Part shown: positions 1-10,667 of the stretch, piece by piece
Layout: each line of letters starts with the position of its first letter
How positions within the stretch are numbered: position 1 is the first letter of the stretch
Assembly: GCF_017695965.1 (NCBI RefSeq)
Contig: NZ_JAAORM010000005.1
Location: forward strand, 186,001-250,000
DNA length: 64,000 nucleotides
Origin: Prochlorococcus marinus CUG1416
GTDB taxonomy: Bacteria > Cyanobacteriota > Cyanobacteriia > PCC-6307 > Cyanobiaceae
Direction of reading: 5' to 3'
Position numbers and translations under genes: made by a program
The notes under the pieces: generated by a model
What the model saw: the letters and a program-made list of their open reading frames with translations, nothing else
Told to the model about the DNA's origin: nothing
Databases searched by the model: none

Positions 1-749
1 AACTTAGTTAGTATCGCCCCTGAAATTCCTACTTTTTCATGAAAAGACTTTGTCAAATCAGCAGCTTCTTGCCCAATCATAGAATCAACAACAAGCAAAA
101 CTTCATCAGGATTAGAAACTTCCTTTATCCGAACCATTTCACTCATCATTGAATCATCAATTTGCAATCTTCCTGCAGTATCAATAATGATCGAGTTAAA
201 ATTATTTTCACTCGCATAATTCAATGCGTCCTTCGTTATCTCTTCTGGTTTGCTATTTTTCTCTTTTGCTGAAAAAACTTCTAAGTCGTATTGACTTCCT
301 AATGTTTTAAGTTGTTCTACAGCTGCTGGCCGATAAATATCTGCAGCCACCAAAAGAACTTTTTTTTCTTTTTCCTTCAAATAAAGGCCTAATTTTCCTG
401 TTGCAGTTGTTTTACCAGCTCCCTGAAGTCCAGCCATTAAAATAACAGTGGGACTATTTTTATTTTCGTTTAATGGAGAATTTTCATTCCCCATAATGTT
501 AATCAATTCTTTATTTACAACTTCTATAAATTTTTGACCTGGGTTTACACCCCTAACTACTTCTTCTCCGATAGCTTTATCTTTAACATCTGATATAAAA
601 TCTTTTACTACAGACAAACTAACATCGGCATCAAGAAGTGCTCTTTTTACCTGATTCAAGGCATCATTAATATTATTTTCACTAATTTTTGCTTCGCCTT
701 TTAAACCTTTTACTGCGTCTTCAAAGCGTGATGAGAGTTCATCAAACAT
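1..749 (-). CDS. ffh: Signal recognition particle GTPase Ffh, N-terminal part (cut by left edge)
   Basis: Ffh binds the SRP RNA and signal sequences of nascent membrane proteins and docks them on FtsY. Translating the minus strand from the ATG at 749 gives about 249 residues: the helical N domain (MFDELSSRFEDAVKG start, residues 1-95) and the first part of the GTPase G domain, with the P-loop GLQGAGKTT at 107-115 and a DTAGR motif near residue 190. The rest of the G domain and the RNA-binding M domain lie beyond base 1. The partner SRP RNA is in the same window (27342-27437, minus strand). Identification is secure; only completeness is unknown. Confidence 0.95.
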   Translation of the reverse strand, partial: MFDELSSRFEDAVKGLKGEAKISENNINDALNQVKRALLDADVSLSVVKDFISDVKDKAIGEEVVRGVNPGQKFIEVVNKELINIMGNENSPLNENKNSPTVILMAGLQGAGKTTATGKLGLYLKEKEKKVLLVAADIYRPAAVEQLKTLGSQYDLEVFSAKEKNSKPEEITKDALNYASENNFNSIIIDTAGRLQIDDSMMSEMVRIKEVSNPDEVLLVVDSMIGQEAADLTKSFHEKVGISGAILTK

Positions 750-796
750 TATTAAAAAGAAATTTTAATTATTATAGATGATCTCGAAGTTTATAC

Positions 797-2902
797 TTAC
801 AAGCCACTTACAAAATCAACCAATTTCCATGATTTATTAGAAAAACCCAAAATATATTTAACCTTTAGAGGATTCAATGATGTTTCGTTAACAAATTCCC
901 CAGAATCCTTTAATATTCCCTCTAAATAATTTAATTCAACTAAAACAACAATCCTAGAGGAAGTCTGCGATTTCAAATCTATATTAAGTATTTGGGAAGT
1001 AATTTGTTTATAAATTCCTTTCTTTATGTCATTTTGTCTTTCTTCAATTGTTCTATCAATCAAACCATTACTAACAATCGTAGAGAGATTAAGTTCACTC
1101 TTTCCAGCTAAGTAATTACTTTTTTTCAGAAGCCATATATTAATTAAATCTCTTACCTCTTCTAAAGAAGGCGATGCTGTAGTAAGTGCTTTGAATTTAG
1201 AGGAATTAATTGCAGTAGATTTCTCAGGGATTGAATTTAATTTATTTGAAGAATTTTTTTTTATTTCTTGAGTAATATCGTTATCACTAACCTTTTGATT
1301 TTTATCTAAAGCTATAAAAGGTTTATCCTCAACAGCATCATCCTGAATTGAATTTTTAAAATTATTTCTTAAAAATCCAATGCCAATACCAAATGTGAAT
1401 AAGATCAAAAAAGCATATAAATAAATTAAGTAAGGTGTGCGACTGGTAATATGTTTATCCTCAAGAAATTCTCCAAAAACAAACTTTAATTCAGCAATTT
1501 TTTCGATTAAGTACTTATAAAACTCTATTGGTTTATTCTTGAAGATTTCCTCATTGAATTTATTTTCTTGAATATCAAGCTTTTCATATGCTTGTTTTAT
1601 GCCACCTGGCAAAGGTAATCTACTTTCATCAATATTATCTAATGTACTATCAAAATCATCTGTGATTTTTGTAGAAGATTCTTTTTTGATCTGTTGGTTC
1701 TGAAAATTTGATTTAATTGTAGTTTTATTTGATTTCTTTTCTAATGTTTCAATAAATTCTTGAATTTCTCTATCTTCAAACCAAGAATCTAAATCCACTT
1801 CTTTTAAGTCAATATCTCTATAACCAACTAAAACATCATTCTCCAACCAATTTTTACAGAAAATACATATCGCCTCCAAGTTATTGCCTGGATAATTGTT
1901 AAGCCAATCTCGTAATTTTTCATCAGAACTGCTGGAGAACCTTGCAGAGGCCTTTTCAATATCTGCTAGTAGCAAGTCTAAACAACCAACAAGAGGCATT
2001 GAATCAAGACCTGATAAATTTAGTTTCTTTAATATCCTCCTCGCTTCAAATAATTTTTCCGGCTTTCTTCTTGAGAAACCAATTGCTGTCAAGGATAAAA
2101 AAGCTAAAAATCCTGCTTCTAATGATCCTCTTTTTTGTAATCCAAGAAACAAATCTATCTGTTCTTGAACAGTCAAATATGGCTTAATTTGTTGAAAAAA
2201 AGCTTCAAACTCTTGTTGATTTAAATAATTTCCATATTCAGATTTATTATTACCTTCTAAACCACCTCTTTTAACTATTAAATTTTCCAACATACTTAAA
2301 CCTTTTTTATGAGACTCCTGATCATTTAAATCCCTACTAAGGAGATCTAGAATCCTGAAAGGAAGCAGAGAAACCAAGTCTTCTTCAAGATCTTTCCTTA
2401 TTTCTCCAAGCTTTCCCATTCTTTGCAGAAGTTGAATACCTTCATGTAAAAAATCTGCAGCGTTTGAATAGGATCTAAGCTGTTGTTCTTGTATCGCAGA
2501 ATCTCTTGATGTTAAAGCAGCCAATAAAGTTAAATCAGCTTCTCGACTACTGCCTAAAGCTGGGGTTTGTGGAGGCTGCAAAGCTTTTCTTGTGATTTTA
2601 AAAGCTTCTTTAGGTGAACCTGATTCCCAAAGAAGTATTAACCCCGCTACTTCTCTATTTGAAGAAAACTCTAATCCAGAGGCTCCATTAAGTAACAAAT
2701 TTTCGTATTCTCTCCTACTTTCTGGATCTGTGAGCAAATCAGCAGTTAAACGAAGCAACTCTGATCTTTGGGTTAGAACTTCATAAGTAAAACCTTCATC
2801 AGGAGTTTTATCTAACCTTAACTGAAACGCCCTTAATATTTCCTCAGATGTTGCGGAGGGGCTTACGCCAATTAAACGAAAATGGTCTAAAGGAAGTTCC
2901 AA
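797..2902 (-). CDS. ftn2: Cell division protein Ftn2/ZipN (ARC6 family)
   Basis: Ftn2 (ZipN, chloroplast ARC6) tethers the FtsZ ring to the inner membrane in cyanobacteria. The 701-residue product starts with a J-like domain (residues 4-70, IGVSPSATSEEILRAF) that lacks the HPD motif needed to stimulate Hsp70, as is usual in this family. A long helical cytoplasmic region follows, then one membrane segment at about 487-507 and a C-terminal ARC6-like IMS domain at about 576-701. It lies directly downstream of ffh on the same strand, separated by 47 bases. Its partner ftsZ is in this window at 26210-27325. The overall architecture matches the family. Confidence 0.88.
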   Translation of the reverse strand: MELPLDHFRLIGVSPSATSEEILRAFQLRLDKTPDEGFTYEVLTQRSELLRLTADLLTDPESRREYENLLLNGASGLEFSSNREVAGLILLWESGSPKEAFKITRKALQPPQTPALGSSREADLTLLAALTSRDSAIQEQQLRSYSNAADFLHEGIQLLQRMGKLGEIRKDLEEDLVSLLPFRILDLLSRDLNDQESHKKGLSMLENLIVKRGGLEGNNKSEYGNYLNQQEFEAFFQQIKPYLTVQEQIDLFLGLQKRGSLEAGFLAFLSLTAIGFSRRKPEKLFEARRILKKLNLSGLDSMPLVGCLDLLLADIEKASARFSSSSDEKLRDWLNNYPGNNLEAICIFCKNWLENDVLVGYRDIDLKEVDLDSWFEDREIQEFIETLEKKSNKTTIKSNFQNQQIKKESSTKITDDFDSTLDNIDESRLPLPGGIKQAYEKLDIQENKFNEEIFKNKPIEFYKYLIEKIAELKFVFGEFLEDKHITSRTPYLIYLYAFLILFTFGIGIGFLRNNFKNSIQDDAVEDKPFIALDKNQKVSDNDITQEIKKNSSNKLNSIPEKSTAINSSKFKALTTASPSLEEVRDLINIWLLKKSNYLAGKSELNLSTIVSNGLIDRTIEERQNDIKKGIYKQITSQILNIDLKSQTSSRIVVLVELNYLEGILKDSGEFVNETSLNPLKVKYILGFSNKSWKLVDFVSGL

Positions 2903-3052
2903 ACAAATATCCTATTGAAAAATTCTTAGACAAATTTTATCAAGTTAAAAACTTTTTTTCATAAGGTCTTACAGAGTTATTAAAAAAAATCATGAAAATC
3001 GACCTTCACAGCTTAGAATGTTAACAAATCAAAACTTCAATAAGGTATTTTC

Positions 3053-4090
3053 TTGGAAACACACGTAGAGAGAATCTCAAATCTTCAAGACATAAAAAAA
3101 GCCCAATTAGATCGAGAAACAGGATTATTTCTTTATGAAGATATGACACTTGGTCGAAGATTCGAAGATAAGTGTGCAGAAATGTACTATAGGGGGAAAA
3201 TGTTTGGTTTCGTTCATTTATATAACGGTCAAGAGGCAATTAGCACTGGAGTAATTGGCGCCATGAAAAAGAAACATGATTGGTTTTGTAGCACCTACCG
3301 CGATCATGTTCATGCACTAAGTGCAGGTGTTCCCTCTTTTGAAGTTATGAGTGAACTTTTTGGTAAAGCTACAGGTTGTAGTAAAGGCCGAGGAGGGTCC
3401 ATGCACTTATTTTCACGAGAGCATCACTTATTGGGAGGATATGCATTTATTGGAGAAGGCATACCAGTGGCTTTAGGAGCAGCCTTTTCAAGCAAATATA
3501 AAAAGGAAGTTCTTGGGAATAATAATAGTGATGCAGTAACTGCGGCATTCTTTGGAGATGGAACTTGCAATAATGGACAGTTTTTTGAATGTTTAAATAT
3601 GGCCCAATTATGGAAATTACCTATAATTTTTGTTGTTGAGAATAATAAATGGGCTATTGGTATGGCTCACGATAGAGCAACCAGCAATCCCGAAATCTGG
3701 AGAAAAGCCTCTGCTTTTGGCATGCATGGTGAGGAAGTTGATGGGATGGATGTATTAGCAGTAAGAGGGGCAGCACAAAGAGCAATTAAACGAGCTAGGG
3801 CAGGAGAGGGGCCCACTCTTTTAGAATGCTTAACTTACAGATATAGAGGTCATTCTCTTGCAGATCCTGATGAATTAAGGGCAGAAAAAGAGAAGGAGTT
3901 TTGGGGCAAAAGAGATCCAATTAAGAAATTAGCCAAAGAAATTATTGAGGGTAAATTCGCAACCCAAGAAGAATTAAAAAATATTGAAAAGAAAATAGAT
4001 AAAGAGATAACTGATTCTGTTAAAGATGCTTTAGATTCACCTGAACCACCTTCAGAAGAATTAACTAAATATATTTGGGCTGAAGATTAG
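3053..4090 (+). CDS. pdhA: Pyruvate dehydrogenase E1 component alpha subunit
   Basis: With the beta subunit it decarboxylates pyruvate using thiamine diphosphate and passes the acetyl group to E2 lipoate. The 345-residue product has the TPP/Mg motif starting GDGTCNNG (residues 168-175) and ending at NN (197-198), plus the phosphate-binding loop [11 protein letters not shown] near residue 83. The start is a TTG: an in-frame TAA at 3041-3043 and no other ATG, GTG or TTG before it leave this as the only choice that keeps the conserved N terminus [11 protein letters not shown]. The stop is one base from the end of the convergent sigma gene. The E3 subunit lpdA is in the same window; beta and E2 are not. 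Confidence 0.95.
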   Translation: METHVERISNLQDIKKAQLDRETGLFLYEDMTLGRRFEDKCAEMYYRGKMFGFVHLYNGQEAISTGVIGAMKKKHDWFCSTYRDHVHALSAGVPSFEVMSELFGKATGCSKGRGGSMHLFSREHHLLGGYAFIGEGIPVALGAAFSSKYKKEVLGNNNSDAVTAAFFGDGTCNNGQFFECLNMAQLWKLPIIFVVENNKWAIGMAHDRATSNPEIWRKASAFGMHGEEVDGMDVLAVRGAAQRAIKRARAGEGPTLLECLTYRYRGHSLADPDELRAEKEKEFWGKRDPIKKLAKEIIEGKFATQEELKNIEKKIDKEITDSVKDALDSPEPPSEELTKYIWAED

Positions 4091-4091
4091 A

Positions 4092-5033
4092 TTAAATAGT
4101 ACTAGGTAATTTTCTGGTTAAATTTCTTAATTTTCTTAATGCCTTCAATTCAACTTGTCTTACTCTCTCCCTAGAAACTTCTAATAATCTACCTATTTCT
4201 GCAAGTGTATGCCTCTCATTTCCATCTAGTCCAAACCTTAATTTAAGAACATGTTGTTCTTGCTCGCTTAGGTGACTTAACCACTTCCCAAGTTGCTCTT
4301 GATGCATTTTCTGTTCAACTTGATCTAAAGGCTCTTCATTATTACTATCTGCAATTAAATCACCTAAAAAGCTCCTCCCATCATCACCATTAACTGGAGC
4401 ATCTAAACTACTTGTTGATAAAGCTTGTCTTAAAACAGAATCTAATTCTTCCACATCAATTTCCATTGCTTCTGCAATTTCAATTCTGCTTGGCATAGCA
4501 CCAAGTTTATGTGCCAGATCCCTACTAACTTTTCTTATAGATGCTAATCTTTCGCTTAAATGCACTGGTAAACGGATTGTTCGTGATTGACAAGCTATTG
4601 CTCTTGTCATACTTTGTCGAATCCACCAAAAAGCATAAGTAGAAAACTTATATCCCCTTGTCGGATCAAACTTTTCCACAGCCCTCTCCAAACCAAGAGA
4701 ACCTTCTTGAACTAAATCAAGAAGTTCTAGACCTTTACCTTGGTATTTTTTTGCCACACTAACAACTAATCTTAAATTAGCTTTCATCATTCTCTCTTTA
4801 GCTCTTCTGCCAATTTTTATTGTTCTTTTTTGCTGCGTTGTAAATTCTTTAGTTTGTTCATTTAATTGACCATCTTCTGTGAGAATCATCATTTTCTGAA
4901 CTTGATTTCCCAATTCAATCTCTTCAGCAGGTGTTAACAAAGGAACTCGCCCGATGTTCTGCAAATACCAACTAATCGGATCATTACTTCTTCTTCTTGG
5001 GGGTTCTGCTTGTGCTGGTATTGAGGAAACCAT
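4092..5033 (-). CDS. RpoD-family group 2 sigma factor
   Basis: A non-essential sigma-70 relative that redirects RNA polymerase, typically in response to light or nutrients in cyanobacteria. The 313 residues contain region 1.2 (DPISWYLQNIGRVPLLT), region 2 (RMMKANLRLVVSVAKKY, DLVQEGSLGLERAVEKFDP, YAFWWIRQSMTRAI), region 3 and region 4 with the helix-turn-helix TLAEIGRLLEVSRERVRQVE near residues 277-296. The long acidic region 1.1 of the primary sigma is missing, which places it in group 2 rather than as rpoD itself. Which of the several picocyanobacterial sigma paralogues it is cannot be decided from the window. Confidence 0.88.
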   Translation of the reverse strand: MVSSIPAQAEPPRRRSNDPISWYLQNIGRVPLLTPAEEIELGNQVQKMMILTEDGQLNEQTKEFTTQQKRTIKIGRRAKERMMKANLRLVVSVAKKYQGKGLELLDLVQEGSLGLERAVEKFDPTRGYKFSTYAFWWIRQSMTRAIACQSRTIRLPVHLSERLASIRKVSRDLAHKLGAMPSRIEIAEAMEIDVEELDSVLRQALSTSSLDAPVNGDDGRSFLGDLIADSNNEEPLDQVEQKMHQEQLGKWLSHLSEQEQHVLKLRFGLDGNERHTLAEIGRLLEVSRERVRQVELKALRKLRNLTRKLPSTI

Positions 5034-5174
5034 TTTTTTGACCTAAATAAGGTACTAAGACTCTCCTACACTTTTAATGAAATAGCCGAATATTTAATGC
5101 GCGCTTCAGATTTCAAGTAATATTTGTATATTTATGTGTTTAAAACTATAAATAACTCTCTTAAATTGTTTCTT

Positions 5175-6740
5175 TCAAGATATTTGTCTCGTTTTCTTAT
5201 TTCTCATTAATTTCGATAATTCATCACCAATCGCATAAGCATTTGACCCAGTTTTACACTTTGATGCTGCGAATGAATGTAAAAGTACGTATTTAGCAAA
5301 AAAATCAGTCTTTATATTTCTACAAAACGTCAAATCAATCGCAGAACTGCCAGCTACAAATCCGGATAAAAGATCACCTAATCCAGCTCTAGCCGTCTGA
5401 GAATCAGTTCCAAAAAGTTGCCATGCTTTTTGATCATCAGCGACTATGCTATTAGCTCCCTTCAACAAAACACTTATATTAAATTCTTTGGCCGCTTTAA
5501 GAGCTAGTCCAACATTAGTCTCACCTTTTATATGAGGAAATAACCTTGAAAATTCTTTGGTATGAGGTGTAATCCATGTTTTAAATTTTCTCTCTAAAAA
5601 GAATTTTGATCCTAATTTAGATTCCGAAATCCTATTGAGTGCATCTGCATCCAAGATCAATAATCCTTCAAAACTTAAAAGATAGTCTTTTGATTTTTCC
5701 CAATCATCATAATCAATTCCTATGCCTGGGCCTAAAGCTAATGAATCAAATGCACTTAAATCAATATTTTTTAATACACTTGATAAGGATGCATTTCCAT
5801 TTTGATTAGATTGCATAGTTCCTTTTAAAACTATTTCTGGGGCAACTTGCCAAATAGATTCAGCAACTAACTCAGGCAAGACCGCAGAGATAAATCCTGC
5901 TCCACTTGATATGGCCCCTTTTAATGCTAAGTATGCTGCGCCAGGATATTTTTCACTTCCCGCGATTAATAATGTTCTTCCCCTTTTATATTTATTGGAA
6001 TTTTTTGGTAAAGAAGGTAAATCAATATTTTTTAAATCTTTGTAAGTAACCTTAAAAATCCTTCTATCAACTTTGGACAATTTACTAATAGGTACCCCTA
6101 CATCTATATGGTTCAATTCTCCAATAAAAGGCAAAGCAGAATCTTGTATTAACCCAATTTTATTAAGACCTATAGCTAAAGTGTAGTCTGCCTTTACTGC
6201 ATTATCTAAAAACGGCTTTCCTTTATTAGGACATAATCCTGTTGGAATATCAATACTTATTACCTTGCCATATTTATTATGAAATTTTTGATTAAATAGT
6301 TTGATTAATTTATTATCAACTATTCTTGTTTGATTATTACCAAAAACCGCATCAATCCATAGTTCTTTCCCATTTGCATTAGGGGGCTCTACTAATTTTG
6401 TAACACCAATAGATGTAAGATAATTAAGGTGGTTATTTGTTAATGTTTTTTTTATCGGGAATGGACACCATACCTGGACTAAAAAACCTTTCAAAAAAAG
6501 CTCTCTAGCTATTACGGCACCGTCCCCACCATTATGCCCAGGACCTATTAAAACAGTTATTCCATGCTTTAAAAGAGGTTTCCTTTTCAAGAGCCATCTA
6601 CTAATTTGGATTCCAGCTTTTTCCATCAATGCTTCTTGTGGCATGCCATCAGAAAACATTTCTTTCTCTAATATCAACATTTGCTTTGAATCAACAATTA
6701 AATGTTTAGAGTCAATTGTTGGCCATACAATTTCGTTCAT
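5175..6740 (-). CDS. nnr: Bifunctional NAD(P)H-hydrate epimerase / ADP-dependent dehydratase
   Basis: Repairs damaged NADH and NADPH hydrates: the N-terminal half epimerises R- to S-hydrate and the C-terminal half dehydrates the S form using ADP. The 521-residue protein carries the YjeF_N domain (about 18-225) with the loop GPGHNGGDG at 66-74, followed by the ribokinase-like CARKD domain (about 245-510) with ITPHTKEFSRLF and the GLGDLLSGF nucleotide-binding/catalytic loop near residue 452. It is a full fusion with both domains intact, oriented head to head with mnmA, 46 bases apart. Confidence 0.92.
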   Translation of the reverse strand: MNEIVWPTIDSKHLIVDSKQMLILEKEMFSDGMPQEALMEKAGIQISRWLLKRKPLLKHGITVLIGPGHNGGDGAVIARELFLKGFLVQVWCPFPIKKTLTNNHLNYLTSIGVTKLVEPPNANGKELWIDAVFGNNQTRIVDNKLIKLFNQKFHNKYGKVISIDIPTGLCPNKGKPFLDNAVKADYTLAIGLNKIGLIQDSALPFIGELNHIDVGVPISKLSKVDRRIFKVTYKDLKNIDLPSLPKNSNKYKRGRTLLIAGSEKYPGAAYLALKGAISSGAGFISAVLPELVAESIWQVAPEIVLKGTMQSNQNGNASLSSVLKNIDLSAFDSLALGPGIGIDYDDWEKSKDYLLSFEGLLILDADALNRISESKLGSKFFLERKFKTWITPHTKEFSRLFPHIKGETNVGLALKAAKEFNISVLLKGANSIVADDQKAWQLFGTDSQTARAGLGDLLSGFVAGSSAIDLTFCRNIKTDFFAKYVLLHSFAASKCKTGSNAYAIGDELSKLMRNKKTRQIS

Positions 6741-6786
6741 AATTAGTACAAAACAATTGAAGTACTGTTCAAAAAATTAAACTTCC

Positions 6787-7944
6787 ATGTTAAAGACACA
6801 AAAGGATAAAAAATTAGAGAACTATTTTTCTACTAATAATAAAACTAAAAAGGAGAAAAATATTATTGTAGGTCTTTCTGGTGGCGTAGATAGTTCCCTT
6901 TCAGCTGCTCTTCTTGTTGAAAGAGGCTGGAATGTTGAGGGACTAACTCTTTGGCTAATGAAAGGACAAGGGTCCTGTTGTTCTGAAGGATTAGTAGATG
7001 CTGCTGGCCTTTGTGAAGATTTAGGAATTAACCATAAAATAATAGATTCAAGAGAAATATTCGAAAGAGAGGTGATTAAAAAAACTACTGAAAGCTACGA
7101 GAAAGGTTTCACTCCACTTCCATGTTCGATGTGCAACAAAAATGTGAAATTTGAAGAGATGCTTAATTACGCAATAACCAAAAAAGACTTTACTTATATT
7201 GCAACCGGACATTACGCAAGGCTGAAAAAATCATCTTATGCTGAAAAACTTGATTGCAAGAGCTTTATATTTAAGGAATTTCTTCTTCTAAGAGGTGCTG
7301 ACGAGAACAAAGACCAAAGTTATTTTCTCTATTCTCTTTCACAAGAAGTACTGAGCAGATTAAAATTTCCTCTTGGTGAAATGAAAAAAGAAGAAACGAG
7401 GAAGGAAGCCCTGAGATTAGGCCTTAGAACTGCTCAAAAACCAGAAAGTCAAGATTTATGTTTAGTTGAGCATTATGGATCAATGCAGAGATTTATTGAC
7501 AAGCACATTGAGCCCAAAGAAGGAGAAATTATTCATGTCAACGGTAAAGTCCTTGGGACACACAATGGTATTCAGCACTTTACGGTAGGCCAAAGAAAAG
7601 GTTTGGGCATTGCTTGGCCTGAACCATTATATGTAAAAAGTCTAGACAGAAAAAAAAACGTAGTGTACGTAGCTGATAAAAGTGATCTTTTTAATAGGGA
7701 AGCAATAATTAATAAGGTTAACTGGGTTTCAATCGAAGAGCCTAAGCAAGAGATAGAAGTAGAAGCACAAATCAGATATAGAAGTCATCCAGTAAAAGGC
7801 ACTTTAATTCCTTTGAAAAATTCAGATAATCCAACTAAAACATTTAAATTAATTTTTGAAGAAAGTCAAAGTTCGGTAACGCCAGGACAAGCTGCAGTTT
7901 TTTATAAAGGAGAAATTTTATTAGGTGGTGGATTAATTAATTAA
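6787..7944 (+). CDS. mnmA: tRNA 2-thiouridine(34) synthase MnmA
   Basis: Adds sulfur to U34 of tRNA for Lys, Glu and Gln. The 385 residues show the ATP pyrophosphatase loop GLSGGVDSS (29-37), the Cys of [11 protein letters not shown] (C113, C116) and the second catalytic Cys in [10 protein letters not shown] (C225). The CxxC plus distant C arrangement is the pattern of MnmA enzymes proposed to hold a [4Fe-4S] cluster rather than a persulfide; that is an inference here. An extra SCCSEG segment sits at 63-68. The last 8 bases overlap the convergent lnt gene. Confidence 0.95.
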   Translation: MLKTQKDKKLENYFSTNNKTKKEKNIIVGLSGGVDSSLSAALLVERGWNVEGLTLWLMKGQGSCCSEGLVDAAGLCEDLGINHKIIDSREIFEREVIKKTTESYEKGFTPLPCSMCNKNVKFEEMLNYAITKKDFTYIATGHYARLKKSSYAEKLDCKSFIFKEFLLLRGADENKDQSYFLYSLSQEVLSRLKFPLGEMKKEETRKEALRLGLRTAQKPESQDLCLVEHYGSMQRFIDKHIEPKEGEIIHVNGKVLGTHNGIQHFTVGQRKGLGIAWPEPLYVKSLDRKKNVVYVADKSDLFNREAIINKVNWVSIEEPKQEIEVEAQIRYRSHPVKGTLIPLKNSDNPTKTFKLIFEESQSSVTPGQAAVFYKGEILLGGGLIN

Positions 7945-9424
7945 TTTTCCAAAAGATATTTAATCCCATAAAAAATATAAACAAAAACAAAATAGGTTTA
8001 TCTCCAAATTTTGTATAGAAAGTCTTTTCGGATGAAAAATTAGGGAACACTATTTCATTTTGCTCAACATTTAAATCAAGCATTTGAATTATTTTTCCAT
8101 CATCCTGAACTAAACCCGAAGGGCCTGTGTTTGATACGAGTAAATTATTTTTCTTATTTTCAATACTTCTTAATCTCGCCAAAGATAGGAATTGATTAGA
8201 CAGCTTAATTGGATAGGGATCTAAATTTGCTGCAGTTATTATTAGTGTTGCGCCACTATTAATAGCCTTTCTTATTTTCACTCCATCACTAATTTCGTAA
8301 CAGATAGCTACTGCTAATGGAGGTGTAAATTTAGGATCGAAAAATCTTGAATCAGAACCTGGTTGAATTCCTCCTAGTGCAGATAATCCTCTTGAAAAAC
8401 TATTTAGAAATCTAGGTATTTTTTCACCTAATGGAACAAGTCTATTTTTATCTATGAAAGAGGTAAAAGATTTATCTCCAATTTTAAATCCCAGTAAAGA
8501 GCTTCTTAACTCATTCTCGTAATTTCTGAAACCTCCTGCCAAAGTATTAACCTTAATGCCTTTAGGTAAATAAAAATTATTAGTTAGAGTTCCTTCAGGA
8601 GCAACAAGAAGTTTTGCTTGATTGGCTAAAGCATATTCTTGAGCGATAGATTGTTTTTCTTTAATAAACTCATTATCTATTTTTAATTTTTCTCTTGTTG
8701 GGATATTTGTTTGCCAAATAGCTACTGGATATTCATAATCTCTTTTTATTGGAGTTGTTAAACCTCCTAATAAATGTAAGAAAACAATAACCAAAAGTCC
8801 AAAAATAAATATTTTTTTAAAATGAAGTTTTCTTCTCCATTTTCCGTGACTAAAAAAAATCCAAAATCCAATCAATATTTGTACTACACATAAACCACTT
8901 GCACCAATCCATCTTGCCAAACCAGCAAGATAAATATCACCTGGGACTAGACTTTCACCTAAACCTATCCAGAAAAAAGGTGTTTGAGAAAGTATCAATT
9001 CACCAATCCCCCAAATCAAAGATAAAAAGAATACTTTTATGGTTAAAGGCATAATTTTCATTTTAAAAACATCCTCTTTCCAGAGAATCATTTCAACTAA
9101 CAGCCCCCATAAATAAACTAATAACCCACCCCAAAAAGCACAAAATAATAATATTGAAATGGCAATTATTAAACTTGCAAACCATGAAAAACCGAGCCAT
9201 GTCAATGGATGAAGATCATATAACCATGAATGACTTATCAAAACAAAGAAAAAGCCCCACCAAAAATTTGCTATTTTTCTTTCACTTCCCTCCCATAAAA
9301 TAAATAAAGATATCGGCATAAAAATCAGCCAAAAGTGAGTTGAGACTGAAATTCCTCCTAAAATCCCACCTAAACAAGGGTAAAAATATTGTCTTAAACT
9401 TTTAATTTGAGTCGGGATTAACAA
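7937..9424 (-). CDS. lnt: Apolipoprotein N-acyltransferase Lnt
   Basis: Adds the third acyl chain to the N-terminal Cys of lipoproteins in the inner membrane. The 495-residue protein has an N-terminal block of membrane segments (about residues 15-225) followed by a nitrilase-like domain. The catalytic triad is visible: E277 in VAPEGTL, K335 in PLGEKIP and C375 in AICYEIS. A final membrane segment closes the protein ([15 protein letters not shown]). Length and order match the family. It is convergent with mnmA, overlapping it by 8 bases. Confidence 0.92.
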   Translation of the reverse strand: MLIPTQIKSLRQYFYPCLGGILGGISVSTHFWLIFMPISLFILWEGSERKIANFWWGFFFVLISHSWLYDLHPLTWLGFSWFASLIIAISILLFCAFWGGLLVYLWGLLVEMILWKEDVFKMKIMPLTIKVFFLSLIWGIGELILSQTPFFWIGLGESLVPGDIYLAGLARWIGASGLCVVQILIGFWIFFSHGKWRRKLHFKKIFIFGLLVIVFLHLLGGLTTPIKRDYEYPVAIWQTNIPTREKLKIDNEFIKEKQSIAQEYALANQAKLLVAPEGTLTNNFYLPKGIKVNTLAGGFRNYENELRSSLLGFKIGDKSFTSFIDKNRLVPLGEKIPRFLNSFSRGLSALGGIQPGSDSRFFDPKFTPPLAVAICYEISDGVKIRKAINSGATLIITAANLDPYPIKLSNQFLSLARLRSIENKKNNLLVSNTGPSGLVQDDGKIIQMLDLNVEQNEIVFPNFSSEKTFYTKFGDKPILFLFIFFMGLNIFWKIN

Positions 9425-9510
9425 TCTAAAATTACTAAATTAAATTTATAATCACGCTTTTATTGTACCTTTATTCTGTAAACTTAGTTTTAGTAACTTT
9501 CAAAATTTAA

Positions 9511-10083
9511 GTGAGAGAAGTCTTTATTAGTTTTGCAGTTTTTGTTTTTTGTGTTTCATTAACTCTTTTCAGTCAATTTAATTCACCCCAAGTTGTTAAT
9601 GCTGCCGAATCAGAAACTCAGTTAATTCAAAAAACACCTGTTGCAAAATCATCAAATGTTTCAAATAATAATTTATTTGAGCTAGACCCATCAGATCCAA
9701 ATCCTATACTTTTCGCTATGGCAGAAGAAACACAATCAGAAAGCAATTCAAGGACTACAGAAAGTGGTCTAATTATTTCGGATATCGTAAATGGGGAAGG
9801 AGATGAAGCTACTGCTGGGCAAACAGTGAGTGTAAATTATACAGGAACTCTAGAAGACGGTACACAATTTGACACCAGTATCGGCAGAGCTCCATTCAGC
9901 TTTCCCTTAGGTGCTGGACGAGTAATAAAAGGTTGGGACGAAGGTGTCGCCGGCATGAAAGTTGGAGGAAAAAGAAAATTAACAATACCTCCGGAACTTG
10001 GATACGGATCAAGAGGGGCAGGAAGTGTTATACCCGCCAATGCAACTTTGATATTTGAAGTTGAATTATTAAAAGTCAATTAA
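9511..10083 (+). CDS. FKBP-type peptidyl-prolyl cis-trans isomerase, exported
   Basis: Catalyses proline isomerisation in exported proteins. The GTG-started 190-residue product has an N-terminal hydrophobic segment (residues 4-22) ending in a plausible signal peptidase site after VNA (about residue 31), a linker rich in Ser, Asn and Glu, then a single FKBP domain at about 98-190 with [30 protein letters not shown] and [17 protein letters not shown]. It probably acts in the periplasm or thylakoid lumen. It precedes sodN by 78 bases on the same strand; a functional tie is not evident. Confidence 0.9.
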   Translation: MREVFISFAVFVFCVSLTLFSQFNSPQVVNAAESETQLIQKTPVAKSSNVSNNNLFELDPSDPNPILFAMAEETQSESNSRTTESGLIISDIVNGEGDEATAGQTVSVNYTGTLEDGTQFDTSIGRAPFSFPLGAGRVIKGWDEGVAGMKVGGKRKLTIPPELGYGSRGAGSVIPANATLIFEVELLKVN

Positions 10084-10161
10084 ATTAAGTAAGAAAAATA
10101 TCTAAGACTTTTCAATTTAGTTAATCTCCAAGTAATATATATACAACATCAAATATTTGAA

Positions 10162-10635
10162 ATGTTAAGTAAATTCATCAATTCTTTTCTAGATAAAAAA
10201 TCCCCAATGACAGTCCATGCTCACTGTGATGGTCCTTGTGGTGTTTATGATCCAGCATCTACCAGAGTTGCTGCTGAAGCAGTTTTATCAATGACAAAAA
10301 AACTTATTGCATTAGAAGCTCCTTCTAGCACTGATTCAGCAGAGTGGGCTACATACAGTAATACATTTTCTAGATATGTTGCAGTTAAAGAAGAGCAAGC
10401 AAAAGAAACAAAGAAAGAAATTCTAATTTTGTGGACAGATTACTTTAAACCAGTTCACTTAGAAACTTATCCAGACTTACATGAAACCATTTGGAAGGCG
10501 GCCAAATTATGCAGTGCATGCAAAGTTAATATTGATTTAGCTCAAGCTGAAGAACTCATGAGTTATGTAGAAAAGATTCATAATATTTTCTGGGCTTCAA
10601 AAGGAAGATCAGACGCTTTTGTAAAAGCTAGTTAA
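10162..10635 (+). CDS. sodN: Nickel-containing superoxide dismutase
   Basis: Dismutates superoxide using a nickel ion held by the N-terminal hook of the processed protein. The 157-residue precursor has a 20-residue leader ending in MTVHA, followed by the nickel hook HCDGPCGVY (residues 21-29), where the new N-terminal His and the two Cys bind the metal. A helical-bundle body follows. The leader must be removed by a dedicated peptidase, and a SodX candidate follows immediately, with a nickel permease gene converging on it. Marine picocyanobacteria use NiSOD widely, which avoids an iron requirement. Confidence 0.96.
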   Translation: MLSKFINSFLDKKSPMTVHAHCDGPCGVYDPASTRVAAEAVLSMTKKLIALEAPSSTDSAEWATYSNTFSRYVAVKEEQAKETKKEILILWTDYFKPVHLETYPDLHETIWKAAKLCSACKVNIDLAQAEELMSYVEKIHNIFWASKGRSDAFVKAS

Positions 10636-10667
10636 TCAGAATTATTTTCAAAAGTTTATTTGACTTA